DNA from: Bacillota bacterium
GTDB lineage: Bacteria; Bacillota; Proteinivoracia; UBA4975; VEMY01
Length of the DNA stretch: 32,765 nucleotides
Assembly: GCA_009711825.1 (NCBI GenBank)
Contig: VEMY01000023.1
Location: forward strand, 1 to 32,765
Direction of reading: 5' to 3'
The notes under the pieces are model-generated. The model was not told where the DNA came from, ran no database searches, and was given only the letters and a program-made list of their open reading frames with translations. Positions 17,128-26,356 of this stretch are shown in pieces (position 1 is the stretch's first letter; the number at the start of each line of letters is the position of its first letter). A program made the translations under genes and the position numbers.

Positions 17128-18026
17128 AGGCAATTGTGCAATGCGTACCCAATATCAGCGAGGGACGCAACAAAGAGATTGTTGAGATGGTTGTCAATCA
17201 AGTCCGTGACACAGAAGACGTTAAGTTATTGGATTGGTCAATGGATTCAGATCACAACCGTTCAGTGATTTCGTTCGTAGGTACACCCGATGGAGTGGAG
17301 AAGGCCGCGTTTTTGGTTTGTCAAAAAGCCGCTGAACTCATTGATATGACAACCCATAGTGGCGAACATCCCCGAATGGGAGCGACAGATGTTGTCCCTT
17401 TTATCCCCATCCAGGGAATTGACATGGATGCCTGTGTGGAAATTGCAAACCGGGTTGGCAAGCGCATTGGCGACGAACTGGGGATACCCGTATATCTGTA
17501 TGAAGAGGCGGCCCGGGTTCCCGGTCGCAAGAACCTGGCCAAAGTGCGTAAGGGCCAGTATGAAGGATTGGCGGAGCGGATGGCAGGCGAAGACCATAAG
17601 CCCGATTACGGCCCCCACAGCTTTAATGCCAAGTGCGGCGCAACAGCGGTTGGCGCCCGAATGCCGCTGGTGGCTTTCAATGTCAATTTGAATACCAACG
17701 ATTTAGATATTGCCAATCAAATCGCCCGCAATGTGCGCAACGCTTCCGGTGGACTTAAAGCGGTAAAAGCGATGGGAGTGCGCCTGGAAGAGCGGGGAAT
17801 AGTCCAAGTCTCCATGAATATGGTAAATTATCAGCAAACCCCCCTCTATCGGGCGGTAGAGTTAATCCGCGCCGAGGCGCGGCGCTGGGGAGTGAGCGTC
17901 ATTGGTACCGAGGTCATCGGTCTGGTACCTTTGGAAGCTTTGGTAGGTAGTCTTGAGTACTATATGGGAATTGAGGACTTTAAAATGAAGCAAATCCTTG
18001 AGACCAATCTGTGGGGCGACGAATGA
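17124..18026 (+). CDS. ftcD: Glutamate formimidoyltransferase
   Basis: The 300-residue enzyme moves the formimino group from N-formimino-L-glutamate to tetrahydrofolate, giving glutamate and 5-formimino-THF. It matches the formiminotransferase half of [36 protein letters not shown] with catalytic H82, and [20 protein letters not shown]. The cyclodeaminase half present in the mammalian fusion is absent and not found elsewhere in the window, so a separate FchA-type protein must supply it. The ATG overlaps the hutU stop (ATGA), with RBS AGGAGGA at 17112-17118. Using this enzyme, not HutG, conserves the one-carbon unit. Confidence 0.95.
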   Translation: MKAIVQCVPNISEGRNKEIVEMVVNQVRDTEDVKLLDWSMDSDHNRSVISFVGTPDGVEKAAFLVCQKAAELIDMTTHSGEHPRMGATDVVPFIPIQGIDMDACVEIANRVGKRIGDELGIPVYLYEEAARVPGRKNLAKVRKGQYEGLAERMAGEDHKPDYGPHSFNAKCGATAVGARMPLVAFNVNLNTNDLDIANQIARNVRNASGGLKAVKAMGVRLEERGIVQVSMNMVNYQQTPLYRAVELIRAEARRWGVSVIGTEVIGLVPLEALVGSLEYYMGIEDFKMKQILETNLWGDE

Positions 18027-19285
18027 GACCACAAGCCGATTTGCTGATTGTCAATGCCCGTCTGGCCACTCTGGCAGGGTACAGTCAGCGGCCGCAACGG
18101 GGCAGCGAATTGGGAGATTTAGGTGTGGTATCAGGTGGCGCCATAGCCGTCAAGTCAGGGCGAATTATTGCTGCCGGCGCCTTAGACGAAGTACTGCAGT
18201 CAGCTGAAAAAGGCCCGGAAACCCAGGTGCTAGACGCCGGCGGCCGACTTGTGACCCCTGGGCTGGTTGACCCTCATACTCATGTTGTGCATTATGGCAG
18301 CCGTGAATTTGAATACCAAATGCGCCTTGAGGGCATGCCATATATAGAAATTCTCAAGGCTGGCGGCGGCATTCTCAACAGCGTCCGCCATACCCGGGAA
18401 GCTTCCCTAGCGGATTTGGTGGCCCAGTCAAAAAAGAGCTTGGCCCGGATGCTTAGCTATGGTATGACCACTGTAGAGGCCAAGAGCGGGTATGGGCTGG
18501 ATACCGAAACGGAGCTTAAAACGCTGCAGGCGATTCAAATTCTCAATCAGGTTCAACCTGTAACCCTGGTGCCGACTTTTTTGGGCGCCCATGCAATTCC
18601 GGAGCAGTACAAGCACAATTCCGACGCGTTTGTTGAGCTGGTCATCCAGGAGATGCTTCCGGAGGCGGCACCTTTGTCTCGGTTCTGCGACGTATTTTGC
18701 GAAGAACATGTGTTTAACATCGCCCAATCCTGCCGCATTTTGCAAGCAGCAAAAGACTTGGGGCTAGGCTTAAAGATACACGCCGATGAGCTGGCAGCAA
18801 CCGGAGGCGCACAACTGGCAGTCGAGCTGGGAGCAGTGTCAGCCGACCATTTGCTGCACACCGACGCTCAAGGCATCGCCGCGTTGGCAGGGTCAAACAC
18901 AATCGCCGTCTTGTTGCCAGGCACATCCTTTAATTTGATGACAGATAGGTTTGCTCCTGCCCGGGAGATGTTGGAAGCCGGGGTGGCTATCGCCCTGAGC
19001 ACTGATTACAACCCAGGCAGTTGCCCCACGGAAAATCTTCAATTCATTATGACCCTTGGGTGCCTGGGGCTGAAGCTCACCCCCAGTCAGGTGCTGGCGG
19101 CAGTTACTATTAACGCTGCCCATGCCCTGGGGATGGCTGCTGAGGTTGGCAGCCTGGAGCCAGGCAAGCAGGCCGATATCGTGATTTTTGACGCAGATAA
19201 TGAAGCGTATTTGCCATATCATTTTGGGATAAACCACGTATGGAAGGTGTTTAAGGCGGGGCGTCAAATTGACGGTCTGTCCTAA
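18023..19285 (+). CDS. hutI: Imidazolonepropionase
   Basis: The 420-residue amidohydrolase opens the ring of imidazolone-propionate to N-formimino-L-glutamate. The metal-binding HxH is H85-T-H87 in LVDPHTHVVHYGSREFE. Other family motifs are VEAKSGYGLDTETELK, KIHADELAATGGAQLAVEL, SADHLLH and ALSTDYNPGSCPTENLQ. ATG 18023 overlaps the ftcD stop (ATGA) and fits family N-termini; GTG 18011 is in frame but less likely. The gene order is not the order of the reactions: this step precedes FtcD. Confidence 0.96.
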   Translation: MRPQADLLIVNARLATLAGYSQRPQRGSELGDLGVVSGGAIAVKSGRIIAAGALDEVLQSAEKGPETQVLDAGGRLVTPGLVDPHTHVVHYGSREFEYQMRLEGMPYIEILKAGGGILNSVRHTREASLADLVAQSKKSLARMLSYGMTTVEAKSGYGLDTETELKTLQAIQILNQVQPVTLVPTFLGAHAIPEQYKHNSDAFVELVIQEMLPEAAPLSRFCDVFCEEHVFNIAQSCRILQAAKDLGLGLKIHADELAATGGAQLAVELGAVSADHLLHTDAQGIAALAGSNTIAVLLPGTSFNLMTDRFAPAREMLEAGVAIALSTDYNPGSCPTENLQFIMTLGCLGLKLTPSQVLAAVTINAAHALGMAAEVGSLEPGKQADIVIFDADNEAYLPYHFGINHVWKVFKAGRQIDGLS

Positions 19286-19313
19286 ATATAAATTTTTGAG
19301 GAGGTTAATTTAA

Positions 19314-20984
19314 ATGAAGACGGACATTCAAATTGCCCAAGAAGCGAAAATGAAGCATATCATGGACATTGCCCGGGAGACAGGGCTGGAAGAAAATGAG
19401 GTAGAACTTTATGGTAATAACAAGGCTAAGGTCTCCCTGGATGTTCACAAGCGTCTGGCCAACGAGTCAGATGGCAAGTTGGTCCTGGTAACCGCCATCA
19501 ATCCCACCCCTGCCGGCGAAGGCAAGTCAACCACCACTGTCGGCTTGGGTCAAGCAATGCGTAAGCTGGGTAAAAATGCAGTTATCGCCCTGCGTGAACC
19601 CTCCCTCGGTCCCTGCATGGGAGTAAAAGGCGGTGCAGCCGGCGGCGGCTATGCCCAGGTGGTGCCAATGGAAGATATCAACTTGCACTTCACCGGCGAC
19701 CTGCACGCAATCACCACTGCTCATAACCTGCTGGCTGCCCTCTTGGATAACCACCTGCATCAGGGCAACAAGTTGAACATCGATCCCCGCCGGATTGTTT
19801 TTAAGCGTGTTATGGACATGAATGAGCGCGCGCTGAGAAATGTTGTTGTCGGGCTCGGCGGCCGTGCCCATGGCGTGCCTCGGGAAGATGGCTTTGACAT
19901 CACCGTTGCCTCAGAAGTAATGGCAATTCTCTGTCTCGCTTCTGACTTGGAGGACCTGAAAGAGCGTTTGGGCAAAATTGTTGTTGCCTATGACTATGAC
20001 CGCAAGCCGGTTACAGCAAAAGACCTAGAGGCCAATGGCGCCATGGCTCTGCTTATGAAGGACGCCATCAAGCCCAACTTAGTGCAGACCCTGGAAAACG
20101 GCCCCGCCTTTATCCATGGTGGACCCTTCGCAAACATAGCTCACGGTTGCAACTCGGTAACCGCCACCAAGATGGGTCTGAAGATTGCCGATTACCTGAT
20201 TACCGAAGCCGGGTTCGGCGCTGATCTGGGCGCCGAAAAGTTCCTGAATATCAAGTGTCGTTTGGCCGGGCTGAAGCCCGACGCAGTTGTTATTGTTGCT
20301 ACTGTCCGGGCGCTGAAGATGCATGGCGGCGTCGCTAAGGCAGATTTGACCAATGAAAACCTGGAAGCCCTGGAAGCAGGAATGAGCAACTTGGAGAAGC
20401 AGGTCGAAAACATGCGGAAGTTTGGTCTGCCGCTGGTCGTGGCCATCAACCGGTTCCCAACCGATACCGAAGCAGAGTTGGATTTGGTTGGCAAGTTCTG
20501 CAGTCGCATCAATGTGCCCTGGGCTCTGTCTGAGGTATGGGCTAAAGGTGGCGAAGGCGGCATTGAGTTGGCCGAAAAGCTCATGAACGTGCTGGAGACC
20601 GAGAAGTCCAACTATGCTCCAATCTACCCGGTTGATGCTCCTATAACCGAGAAGATTGAGACCATTGCCCGGGAAATTTATGGCGCCGACGGCGTAGACT
20701 TTACCAAAGGCGCATTGAACAACATCAAGAGCTTAGAGCAAAATGGCTTTGGCAACTTGCCAATCTGCATGGCCAAGACCCAGTACTCCCTTTCAGATGA
20801 CCCCACCTTGCTGGGACGCCCCAGCGGTTTCCGGGTTACTGTCCGGGAAATCAAGGTATCGGCCGGTGCCGGTTTCTTGGTAGCACTCACTGGCGAAGTA
20901 ATGACTATGCCTGGTCTGCCCAAAGTGCCAGCTGCAACGAAGATGGATATTCTTCCCGACGGAACAATTAAAGGCCTGTTTTAA
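19314..20984 (+). CDS. fhs: Formate-tetrahydrofolate ligase
   Basis: The 556-residue enzyme joins formate and THF with ATP to 10-formyl-THF, and can run backwards to make ATP. The P-loop is [10 protein letters not shown] (from residue 65), followed by [49 protein letters not shown] and the C-terminal [16 protein letters not shown]. Length matches the family (about 556). ATG 19314 is preceded by GAGGAGG (19298-19304). With 28 bases between hutI and fhs and no promoter or terminator, it is the last gene of the hut operon. That placement suggests it processes C1 units from histidine; it may also serve the Wood-Ljungdahl pathway. Confidence 0.97.
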   Translation: MKTDIQIAQEAKMKHIMDIARETGLEENEVELYGNNKAKVSLDVHKRLANESDGKLVLVTAINPTPAGEGKSTTTVGLGQAMRKLGKNAVIALREPSLGPCMGVKGGAAGGGYAQVVPMEDINLHFTGDLHAITTAHNLLAALLDNHLHQGNKLNIDPRRIVFKRVMDMNERALRNVVVGLGGRAHGVPREDGFDITVASEVMAILCLASDLEDLKERLGKIVVAYDYDRKPVTAKDLEANGAMALLMKDAIKPNLVQTLENGPAFIHGGPFANIAHGCNSVTATKMGLKIADYLITEAGFGADLGAEKFLNIKCRLAGLKPDAVVIVATVRALKMHGGVAKADLTNENLEALEAGMSNLEKQVENMRKFGLPLVVAINRFPTDTEAELDLVGKFCSRINVPWALSEVWAKGGEGGIELAEKLMNVLETEKSNYAPIYPVDAPITEKIETIAREIYGADGVDFTKGALNNIKSLEQNGFGNLPICMAKTQYSLSDDPTLLGRPSGFRVTVREIKVSAGAGFLVALTGEVMTMPGLPKVPAATKMDILPDGTIKGLF

Positions 20985-20986
20985 TA

Positions 20987-21019
20987 GCAAAACCCCCTGC
21001 CTGCGGCAGGGGGTTTGCT
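20987..21019. terminator. Bidirectional terminator between fhs and the convergent membrane-protein gene
   Basis: ACCCCCTGCC-TGC-GGCAGGGGGT (20992-21014) forms a 10-bp perfect stem flanked by AAA and TTT. It sits between two convergent genes and can serve both. Confidence 0.88.
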
Positions 21020-21038
21020 ATCGCTTTGGGTAGTGGAA

Positions 21039-22433
21039 TTAGAACACCAGCATCTGCGGCGCCAGCTCCAGAAGAGTGGCGAGGATTCCCGGGGCAAAGA
21101 TGTTTCCCGTTCGGTGGTAGCTGTAGCCGACCAGAAGCGACTGACCGCCTCGGGACAGAAGAAGTAATACCACTTGATGATTCATAACGCCGATATCAAC
21201 AGAGGCAGTGATTAGAGCCCAGATGACTGATGTTATCAGAAGTCCGGCCCAGGGCGTAAGCCAATGGGACAGCACACGCTGGCAAAAACCACGCAAAAAT
21301 GCTTCCCGGAAAACAATCGCTACCAGCGATGAAAAAAACAAGCCCGCATGCCAGTCAATACCAACGGGGATTCTTGTTGTTGTACCGAGAGTGACAAAGG
21401 CTGTAACGACAGCGGCGAGGATAACCGCATGGACAAGTCCTCGTTTGCTGATACCCGGATAACTTAAGGGTAGACGTGCCTGATACATCCAAAAACCAAC
21501 CAGCGCCAGGGGTAATGTCCAAACAATAGCAAGCCAAAATTGAGAGGGGTGGAAGTGGACATCATAGAGATGTAAGCCCCAGGCGGCAATAAATGCGCCC
21601 AATAACCCTGCGATGGTGTGAAAGGGATTGTACTCGCCCTTGACAGGTAAAGCTTTCATGTCCAGGCCTCCAGTTACAAAAGCAATAATGGACATCGCGC
21701 CCAACCAAAGCAGGATACCGTAGAGGGCCACTCGCTCAGGAAACCCCTGGGGAGGATAAAAAGGTTGTTCCAGCTCCGGGTGCTGGAACTCCACATCAAA
21801 GTTCATGCCAGACACGTGGACAGTTTGGTCTTCGTAGTAAGTCACCACTCCCATACGTTGGGTCCATATTTGCAGCAGCACCATCTCCTGGGTGGGAGGC
21901 AGATAATTGGTAAAACCAAACATCTCATACCGGCTGAGCAAATCTCTGGCCTGTTCAAGCTGGTTTTCCAGATATCGAGTGGGGACATCGGTTTCGTCAG
22001 CGCGTAACAAAATTGTATCGCCGCTATCTCGGATTACATTGACATAATCGTTGTTTTCAATCAAAAGCAGTATTTGATCGGTGCCGGAAGTGATTGTGTC
22101 TGGCAGTTCGCCCCGGTGTTCCTGGGGCAGAGAGAGGTTAAAGCGTCCCGGCGCGTCATCGCCGGAAATAATCAGAACTGCATTTACCCGTCCCTCATTA
22201 TACCCCGGAACCACCAGGCTGCCCCGGGGAACTTCTAGGTCTAAGTAATCAAAGCTAACGCTCCAGTCATCAGCGAAGTAGTAGATGGTGCTTGTGTTTA
22301 AACCCGCATTGGGAACGCCGAAACTGGCAGGGGAGGTGACATACAAGCCAAAGGCAAGTAGGACAGAGACCAAGGCAAATGTGAGTGCAATAAAGGTTCG
22401 GGATACAGGATTGTCAAACAGTGCTCTAATCAT
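21039..22433 (-). CDS. CPBP/CAAX-protease-like membrane protein, catalytic residues not conserved
   Basis: The 464-residue protein has one membrane helix near residues 13-33, a probable extracytoplasmic domain up to about residue 230, then about seven to eight membrane helices. Near residue 380 the segment FREAFLRGFCQRVL resembles CPBP motif 1 (EExxxR-G), but the first catalytic Glu is Arg. The later GNIFAPGILATLLEL resembles motif 3, with Thr where the family has His; I find no clear FxxxH. It is therefore probably a pseudoprotease or a divergent member acting as a scaffold or chaperone. Its substrate is unknown. ATG 22433 has a strong RBS (GGAGGAGGT on the minus strand). It is transcribed alone, divergently from nadA. 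Confidence 0.6.
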   Translation of the reverse strand: MIRALFDNPVSRTFIALTFALVSVLLAFGLYVTSPASFGVPNAGLNTSTIYYFADDWSVSFDYLDLEVPRGSLVVPGYNEGRVNAVLIISGDDAPGRFNLSLPQEHRGELPDTITSGTDQILLLIENNDYVNVIRDSGDTILLRADETDVPTRYLENQLEQARDLLSRYEMFGFTNYLPPTQEMVLLQIWTQRMGVVTYYEDQTVHVSGMNFDVEFQHPELEQPFYPPQGFPERVALYGILLWLGAMSIIAFVTGGLDMKALPVKGEYNPFHTIAGLLGAFIAAWGLHLYDVHFHPSQFWLAIVWTLPLALVGFWMYQARLPLSYPGISKRGLVHAVILAAVVTAFVTLGTTTRIPVGIDWHAGLFFSSLVAIVFREAFLRGFCQRVLSHWLTPWAGLLITSVIWALITASVDIGVMNHQVVLLLLSRGGQSLLVGYSYHRTGNIFAPGILATLLELAPQMLVF

Positions 22434-22512
22434 TGGACCTCCTCCAACAAAACAGTAGGTAATCTAGACAATATTCGCCTTTTCCAGGCCATTTCCCTGC
22501 CCTTGTAGCAAA

Positions 22513-22541
22513 TTGACATCGGAAATCCTAGTGTATAAAAT
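22513..22541 (+). promoter_or_regulatory. Sigma-A promoter of the nad operon
   Basis: TTGACA (22513-22518), 17 bp, then TAAAAT (22536-22541). It is in the intergenic region divergent from the CPBP-like gene. I see no obvious NiaR or NrtR operator. Confidence 0.75.
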
Positions 22542-22568
22542 GAAGAAAATTGTAAAGAGGTGATCTGG

Positions 22569-23480
22569 ATGGGCAATTATTCTCATATACAAGGCGAGAT
22601 CACCCGTCTGAAGATCGAACGTAACGCACTTATCCTCGCTCATTATTATCAACGTCCCGAAATCCAAGATATCGCCGATTTTGTCGGTGATTCTTTTGGA
22701 CTCAGTCAAAAGGCTGCACGTACAGACGCCGAGGTCATAGTTTTTTGTGGCGTTCATTTCATGGCGGAAAGCGCTTATATTTTGGCTCCTGATAAAACAG
22801 TTTTATTGCCAGAACCGGAGGCCGGTTGTCCAATGGCAGATATGGCAGATGTGGAGGAGCTGAGGCAACTAAAAGCCAGATACCCGGATGCGGCAGTGGT
22901 AAGTTATGTAAACACCAGCGCCGCAGTCAAGGCTGAATCTGACATTTGCTGCACGTCTGCCAATGTCCTGTCGGTGGTTAGATCCCGACCTGAAGATAAG
23001 ATTATCTATACGCCAGACAGAAATATGGGCAAGTTTATTGCTGACCAGACAGAAAAGGAAATCATCCCGTGGTCGGGCTATTGTTATACCCATGACCGTT
23101 TGCGGGCAGAAGATATCGAAGTAGCCCGCCGGCAAAATCCGGATGCAGTTGTGATGGTCCATCCTGAATGTTCACCGGAGGTTGTCGCTGTAGCCGACTA
23201 TGCCACAGGGACCAGTGGCATGCTGAAACTTGCCCGTGAACATAAGGCCCTTACTTTTATCGTTGGAACAGAAATGGGACTTAAGCATGCGCTCAAAAAG
23301 GAGGCGCCGGAAAAGAAGTTTGTGTTTCCCAGCAAGCATCTACTCTGTGCAAACATGAAGCTGAATACTTTGGAAAAGGTTCTCGTGAGTTTGCAAACCC
23401 TGGAGCCGCAGATAACAGTACCGGAGCCAATCCTGCAGGGAGCCCGGAGCGCTCTGGACAAGATGCTGCAAGTTACTTAG
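22569..23480 (+). CDS. nadA: Quinolinate synthase NadA
   Basis: The 303-residue [4Fe-4S] enzyme condenses iminoaspartate with dihydroxyacetone phosphate to quinolinate. Three cluster cysteines are visible: C128 (CCTSANV), C201 (HPECSPEV) and C260 (LLCANMK). HYYQRPEIQDIADFVGDS and VFCGVHFMAESA are family motifs. The start ATG 22569 follows AAAGAGGTGAT (22554-22564); the GTG at 22560 is inside that SD. Length is typical of the short NadA type. nadB starts 5 bases after the stop. Confidence 0.96.
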   Translation: MGNYSHIQGEITRLKIERNALILAHYYQRPEIQDIADFVGDSFGLSQKAARTDAEVIVFCGVHFMAESAYILAPDKTVLLPEPEAGCPMADMADVEELRQLKARYPDAAVVSYVNTSAAVKAESDICCTSANVLSVVRSRPEDKIIYTPDRNMGKFIADQTEKEIIPWSGYCYTHDRLRAEDIEVARRQNPDAVVMVHPECSPEVVAVADYATGTSGMLKLAREHKALTFIVGTEMGLKHALKKEAPEKKFVFPSKHLLCANMKLNTLEKVLVSLQTLEPQITVPEPILQGARSALDKMLQVT

Positions 23481-23485
23481 GGGGA

Positions 23486-25084
23486 ATGCCAGTGGCAGAA
23501 TCAACTGTTGAGCAATGGGATTTGATTGTTGTTGGCGCTGGTCTTGCCGGCATGTACACTGCGCTGATGGTTGCCCCTGTCGGTAAGCGGATTTTGCTGC
23601 TTGCCAAAGGTGATATAACAGCGAGCAACACTGAACAGGCCCAGGGGGGAATAGCGGCCTCGATTTCCGAACAGGACTCGCCGATTATGCATACAGAGGA
23701 CACGTTACGCGCTGGCGCCGGACTCTGTGAGCCGGATGCTGTACGGACGCTGGCAGAAGAAGGCAAGGACGCAATTCAAAGCCTGATTGACTTAGGCGTT
23801 CCCTTCGATTTGGCACGGGATGGCTCGGGCTTGTCCTTAACCCGTGAAGGCGCCCATAGTCGCCGACGAATCCTCCATGCCAGTGGCGATGCTACTGGTC
23901 GGGTAATCCGCGAAACCCTCTACGGGAAGCTCTTGAAACTGGGCAATGTGACAATTCGCCCGCATTCGTTTGCAATCTCTCTGGTTATGAACTCCGGGCA
24001 GTGCCAAGGCGTGGTAATTCTGGACGATAACAATGTCCCCAGGACATATTTGGCCGGGCAGGTTGTTCTGGCCAGCGGTGGCGCCTGTCAGATGTTTCAG
24101 AACACCACCAATCCTGTGGTGGCCACTGGCGACGGCATTGCCATGGCCTGGCGGGCGGGAGCATATCTGATGGATATGGAATTTGTCCAGTTTCATCCCA
24201 CCGCACTGATGTTGGCCGGGGCACCGCATTTTCTTATCTCAGAGGCTGTACGCGGCGAAGGGGCACTTTTGCTGAATGTCCGGGGCGAGCGTTTTATGCC
24301 CAATTACCATGCCGATGCTGAACTAGCGCCCCGTGACGTGGTGGCCCGGGCAATTGTCACAGAAATGGAGCGGACCGGGGCAGACCATGTACTGCTTGAT
24401 CTCTCACCCCTTGCCGACAGAGATGTGTCCAGGCGTTTTCCAACAATCTACACCCGCTGCCAGGAATATGGGCTTTGTTTACCGCAGGATAAGATTCCGG
24501 TGGCGCCGGCTGCACACTATTTCATTGGTGGTATACATACTGATCACAGGGGTAAGACCAATATCCCCGGCCTTTTTGCTTGTGGCGAGGCCACATGTAC
24601 CGGTATCCATGGCGCCAATCGACTGGCCAGCAATTCCCTGTTGGAGGCGCTTGTCTACGGGCAGAGGATTGCGTCGCAAGTATTGGCAACTGATAAGGCC
24701 AAAACAGACGATAAATTAGGCTCTCTGGATTTAAAGCCGTCCGTGTCGGGGATAGCAGAGCTGCGCTCCCGTTTGCGCAGTCTCGTTTGGCGGCAAGGAG
24801 GCTTAGTCCGAAGTCGGCAGGGTCTGGAGGCTGCGCTCTCTGAGTTGCGGAGCATGTCCCGGCAGCTGCCGGATGGCCTATACAGAGACCCCCAGGTAAT
24901 GGAGGTCGTTAATATGCTTGCTTTGGCCCAGATGCTTATTGAAGGAGCCTTGTTGCGGGAAGAAAGCAGGGGTGGTCACTATCGCCGCGATTTTCCTGAG
25001 AGCAGCCAAAATTGTCTCGGGCACTGGCTGTTCGCACGGGAATCGGCCCCCAGGTTCGTGCCTTCCAGGGATTTTGAGCCGTAA
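23486..25084 (+). CDS. nadB: L-aspartate oxidase NadB
   Basis: The 532-residue flavoprotein oxidises L-aspartate to iminoaspartate, the substrate of NadA. The FAD-binding GxGxxG is in IVVGAGLAGMYTAL (residues 14-27), followed by EQAQGGIAAS, EGAHSRRRILHASGDATGR, the active-site region EFVQFHPTAL, and AAHYFIGGIHTD. It ends with a fumarate-reductase-type helical domain (SRLRSLVWRQGGLVRS, then RRDFPE). The start is ATG 23486 with GGGGGA just upstream. It acts as an anaerobic desaturase if fumarate is the acceptor. Part of the nadABC operon. Confidence 0.96.
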   Translation: MPVAESTVEQWDLIVVGAGLAGMYTALMVAPVGKRILLLAKGDITASNTEQAQGGIAASISEQDSPIMHTEDTLRAGAGLCEPDAVRTLAEEGKDAIQSLIDLGVPFDLARDGSGLSLTREGAHSRRRILHASGDATGRVIRETLYGKLLKLGNVTIRPHSFAISLVMNSGQCQGVVILDDNNVPRTYLAGQVVLASGGACQMFQNTTNPVVATGDGIAMAWRAGAYLMDMEFVQFHPTALMLAGAPHFLISEAVRGEGALLLNVRGERFMPNYHADAELAPRDVVARAIVTEMERTGADHVLLDLSPLADRDVSRRFPTIYTRCQEYGLCLPQDKIPVAPAAHYFIGGIHTDHRGKTNIPGLFACGEATCTGIHGANRLASNSLLEALVYGQRIASQVLATDKAKTDDKLGSLDLKPSVSGIAELRSRLRSLVWRQGGLVRSRQGLEAALSELRSMSRQLPDGLYRDPQVMEVVNMLALAQMLIEGALLREESRGGHYRRDFPESSQNCLGHWLFARESAPRFVPSRDFEP

Positions 25085-25097
25085 AGGAGGAGAGAAT

Positions 25098-25934
25098 GTG
25101 TTCAACCCCCAGTTGGATCAGAAATTATTGAGTTTCTTGGCGGAAGATTTGGGAAGTGGCGATGTGACCAGTCGTTGTTTCCCCGACCCTGGAACTCGTA
25201 CCGGTTGGTATACGGCCCGGAGGCAGGGCGTAATTGCCGGCCTGCCCTTTGCCCGCCGTTTGTTCGAGTTGATGAATGTCGATACCTGGCATAGTCTGGT
25301 CGGGGAAGGTGAAACAGTAGAGGCTGGAGCCCGAATTGCCCGTGTCGAGGGGCCGGGAGATGTGCTTCTGCAGGTGGAACGATTGTCACTGAACCTAATA
25401 CAACGCCTTAGCGGTATTGCCACAAAGACGCGGCAGTTGGTGAGATTGATCTCCGGGACCAAAACACGGGTTACTGACACCCGTAAGACCGCCCCGGGCT
25501 TGCGTTATTTTGACAAATATGCCGTCCGGGCCGGCGGCGGTTTCAATCACCGCTGGGGACTATATGACGCTGTTCTGATTAAAGACAATCATATTAAATT
25601 GGCTGGCGGAATTGCCAATGCTCTGGAATGTGCTCGGCAAATGAACGGCCATGCTGTAAAGATTGAAGTGGAGGCGGAATCACTTGCCCAGGTTGAGCAG
25701 GCGTTGGCTGGCAGCGCCGATATCATCATGCTGGATAACATGAGCCCGGAGCTTGTGGCCCGGGCAGTCGGGATAGTGAACGGCCGGGCAATAACAGAGG
25801 CTTCTGGGAATATTGATGCAACGAATATTGTGGACTATGCCCGGGCAGGTGTCGATTATATTTCTATTGGCGCTCTCACTCATACAGTGACCGCGCTGGA
25901 CATTGGCTTTGATCTGGATCAGCCAAAAACTTAG
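25098..25934 (+). CDS. nadC: Nicotinate-nucleotide pyrophosphorylase (quinolinate phosphoribosyltransferase)
   Basis: The 278-residue enzyme decarboxylates and phosphoribosylates quinolinate to nicotinate mononucleotide. Signature segments are DLGSGDVTS, RLSGIATKTRQLV, DTRKTAPGLRYFDKYAVRAGG with FNHRWGLYDAVLIKDNH, and KIEVEAESLAQVEQAL. The start is GTG 25098, set by AAAGGAGG (25083-25090) and family N-termini; the open frame extends upstream into nadB but without homology. Stop and the RBS of the next gene overlap (TTAGGAGGAG). Confidence 0.96.
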   Translation: MFNPQLDQKLLSFLAEDLGSGDVTSRCFPDPGTRTGWYTARRQGVIAGLPFARRLFELMNVDTWHSLVGEGETVEAGARIARVEGPGDVLLQVERLSLNLIQRLSGIATKTRQLVRLISGTKTRVTDTRKTAPGLRYFDKYAVRAGGGFNHRWGLYDAVLIKDNHIKLAGGIANALECARQMNGHAVKIEVEAESLAQVEQALAGSADIIMLDNMSPELVARAVGIVNGRAITEASGNIDATNIVDYARAGVDYISIGALTHTVTALDIGFDLDQPKT

Positions 25935-25952
25935 GAGGAGAGGTGTTGAACA

Positions 25953-26345
25953 ATGACCCGTGCAGAGCAATTTATAAAACTGCAAACCTGGGCGGTGGTT
26001 GGCGCTTCAACAGTCGAGGAGAAGTTTGGCTTTAAAATTACAAAACGGTTGTTATCTGCCGGCAAACAGGTCTATCCCGTTAATCCCAAACCCGGTGTGG
26101 TCTGCGGTATAGAACTCTATCCGAATTTAGACGCGTTACCGGAATTACCTGATATTGTCGACGTGGTGGTGCCGCCGGCCGTTGCCCGCCAGGTGGTGGA
26201 GGAGTGCGGGCGCCTGGGAATCAAAAGAATTTGGTTTCAACCGGGAACCCGTTCCCCCGAAGCGATGGCTCGCTGCGCTGAGCTAGGTATTGAGGCTGTG
26301 GACGACAGCTGCGTATTGGTGGAGCTTGACAAACTGGGTTTTTAG
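25953..26345 (+). CDS. CoA-binding domain protein (YccU family)
   Basis: The 130-residue protein is a single Rossmann-like CoA-binding domain: WAVVGASTVEEKFGFKITKRLLSAGKQVYPVNPK, then PDIVDVVVPPAVARQVVEEC, GIKRIWFQPGTRS and VDDSCVLVE. Such proteins resemble the CoA-binding part of succinyl-CoA synthetase alpha. Their function is unsettled; CoA binding or protein CoAlation have been proposed for some relatives. It lies 18 bases after nadC and 11 before dusB in an apparent operon, which may only be convenient transcription. Confidence 0.88.
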   Translation: MTRAEQFIKLQTWAVVGASTVEEKFGFKITKRLLSAGKQVYPVNPKPGVVCGIELYPNLDALPELPDIVDVVVPPAVARQVVEECGRLGIKRIWFQPGTRSPEAMARCAELGIEAVDDSCVLVELDKLGF

Positions 26346-26356
26346 AGAGGTGCAAA

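Noticed and set aside
24918-25097. Upstream extension of nadC into nadB
   Set aside because: The frame is open but unlike NadC N-termini, and the RBS at 25083-25090 sets the start at 25098.
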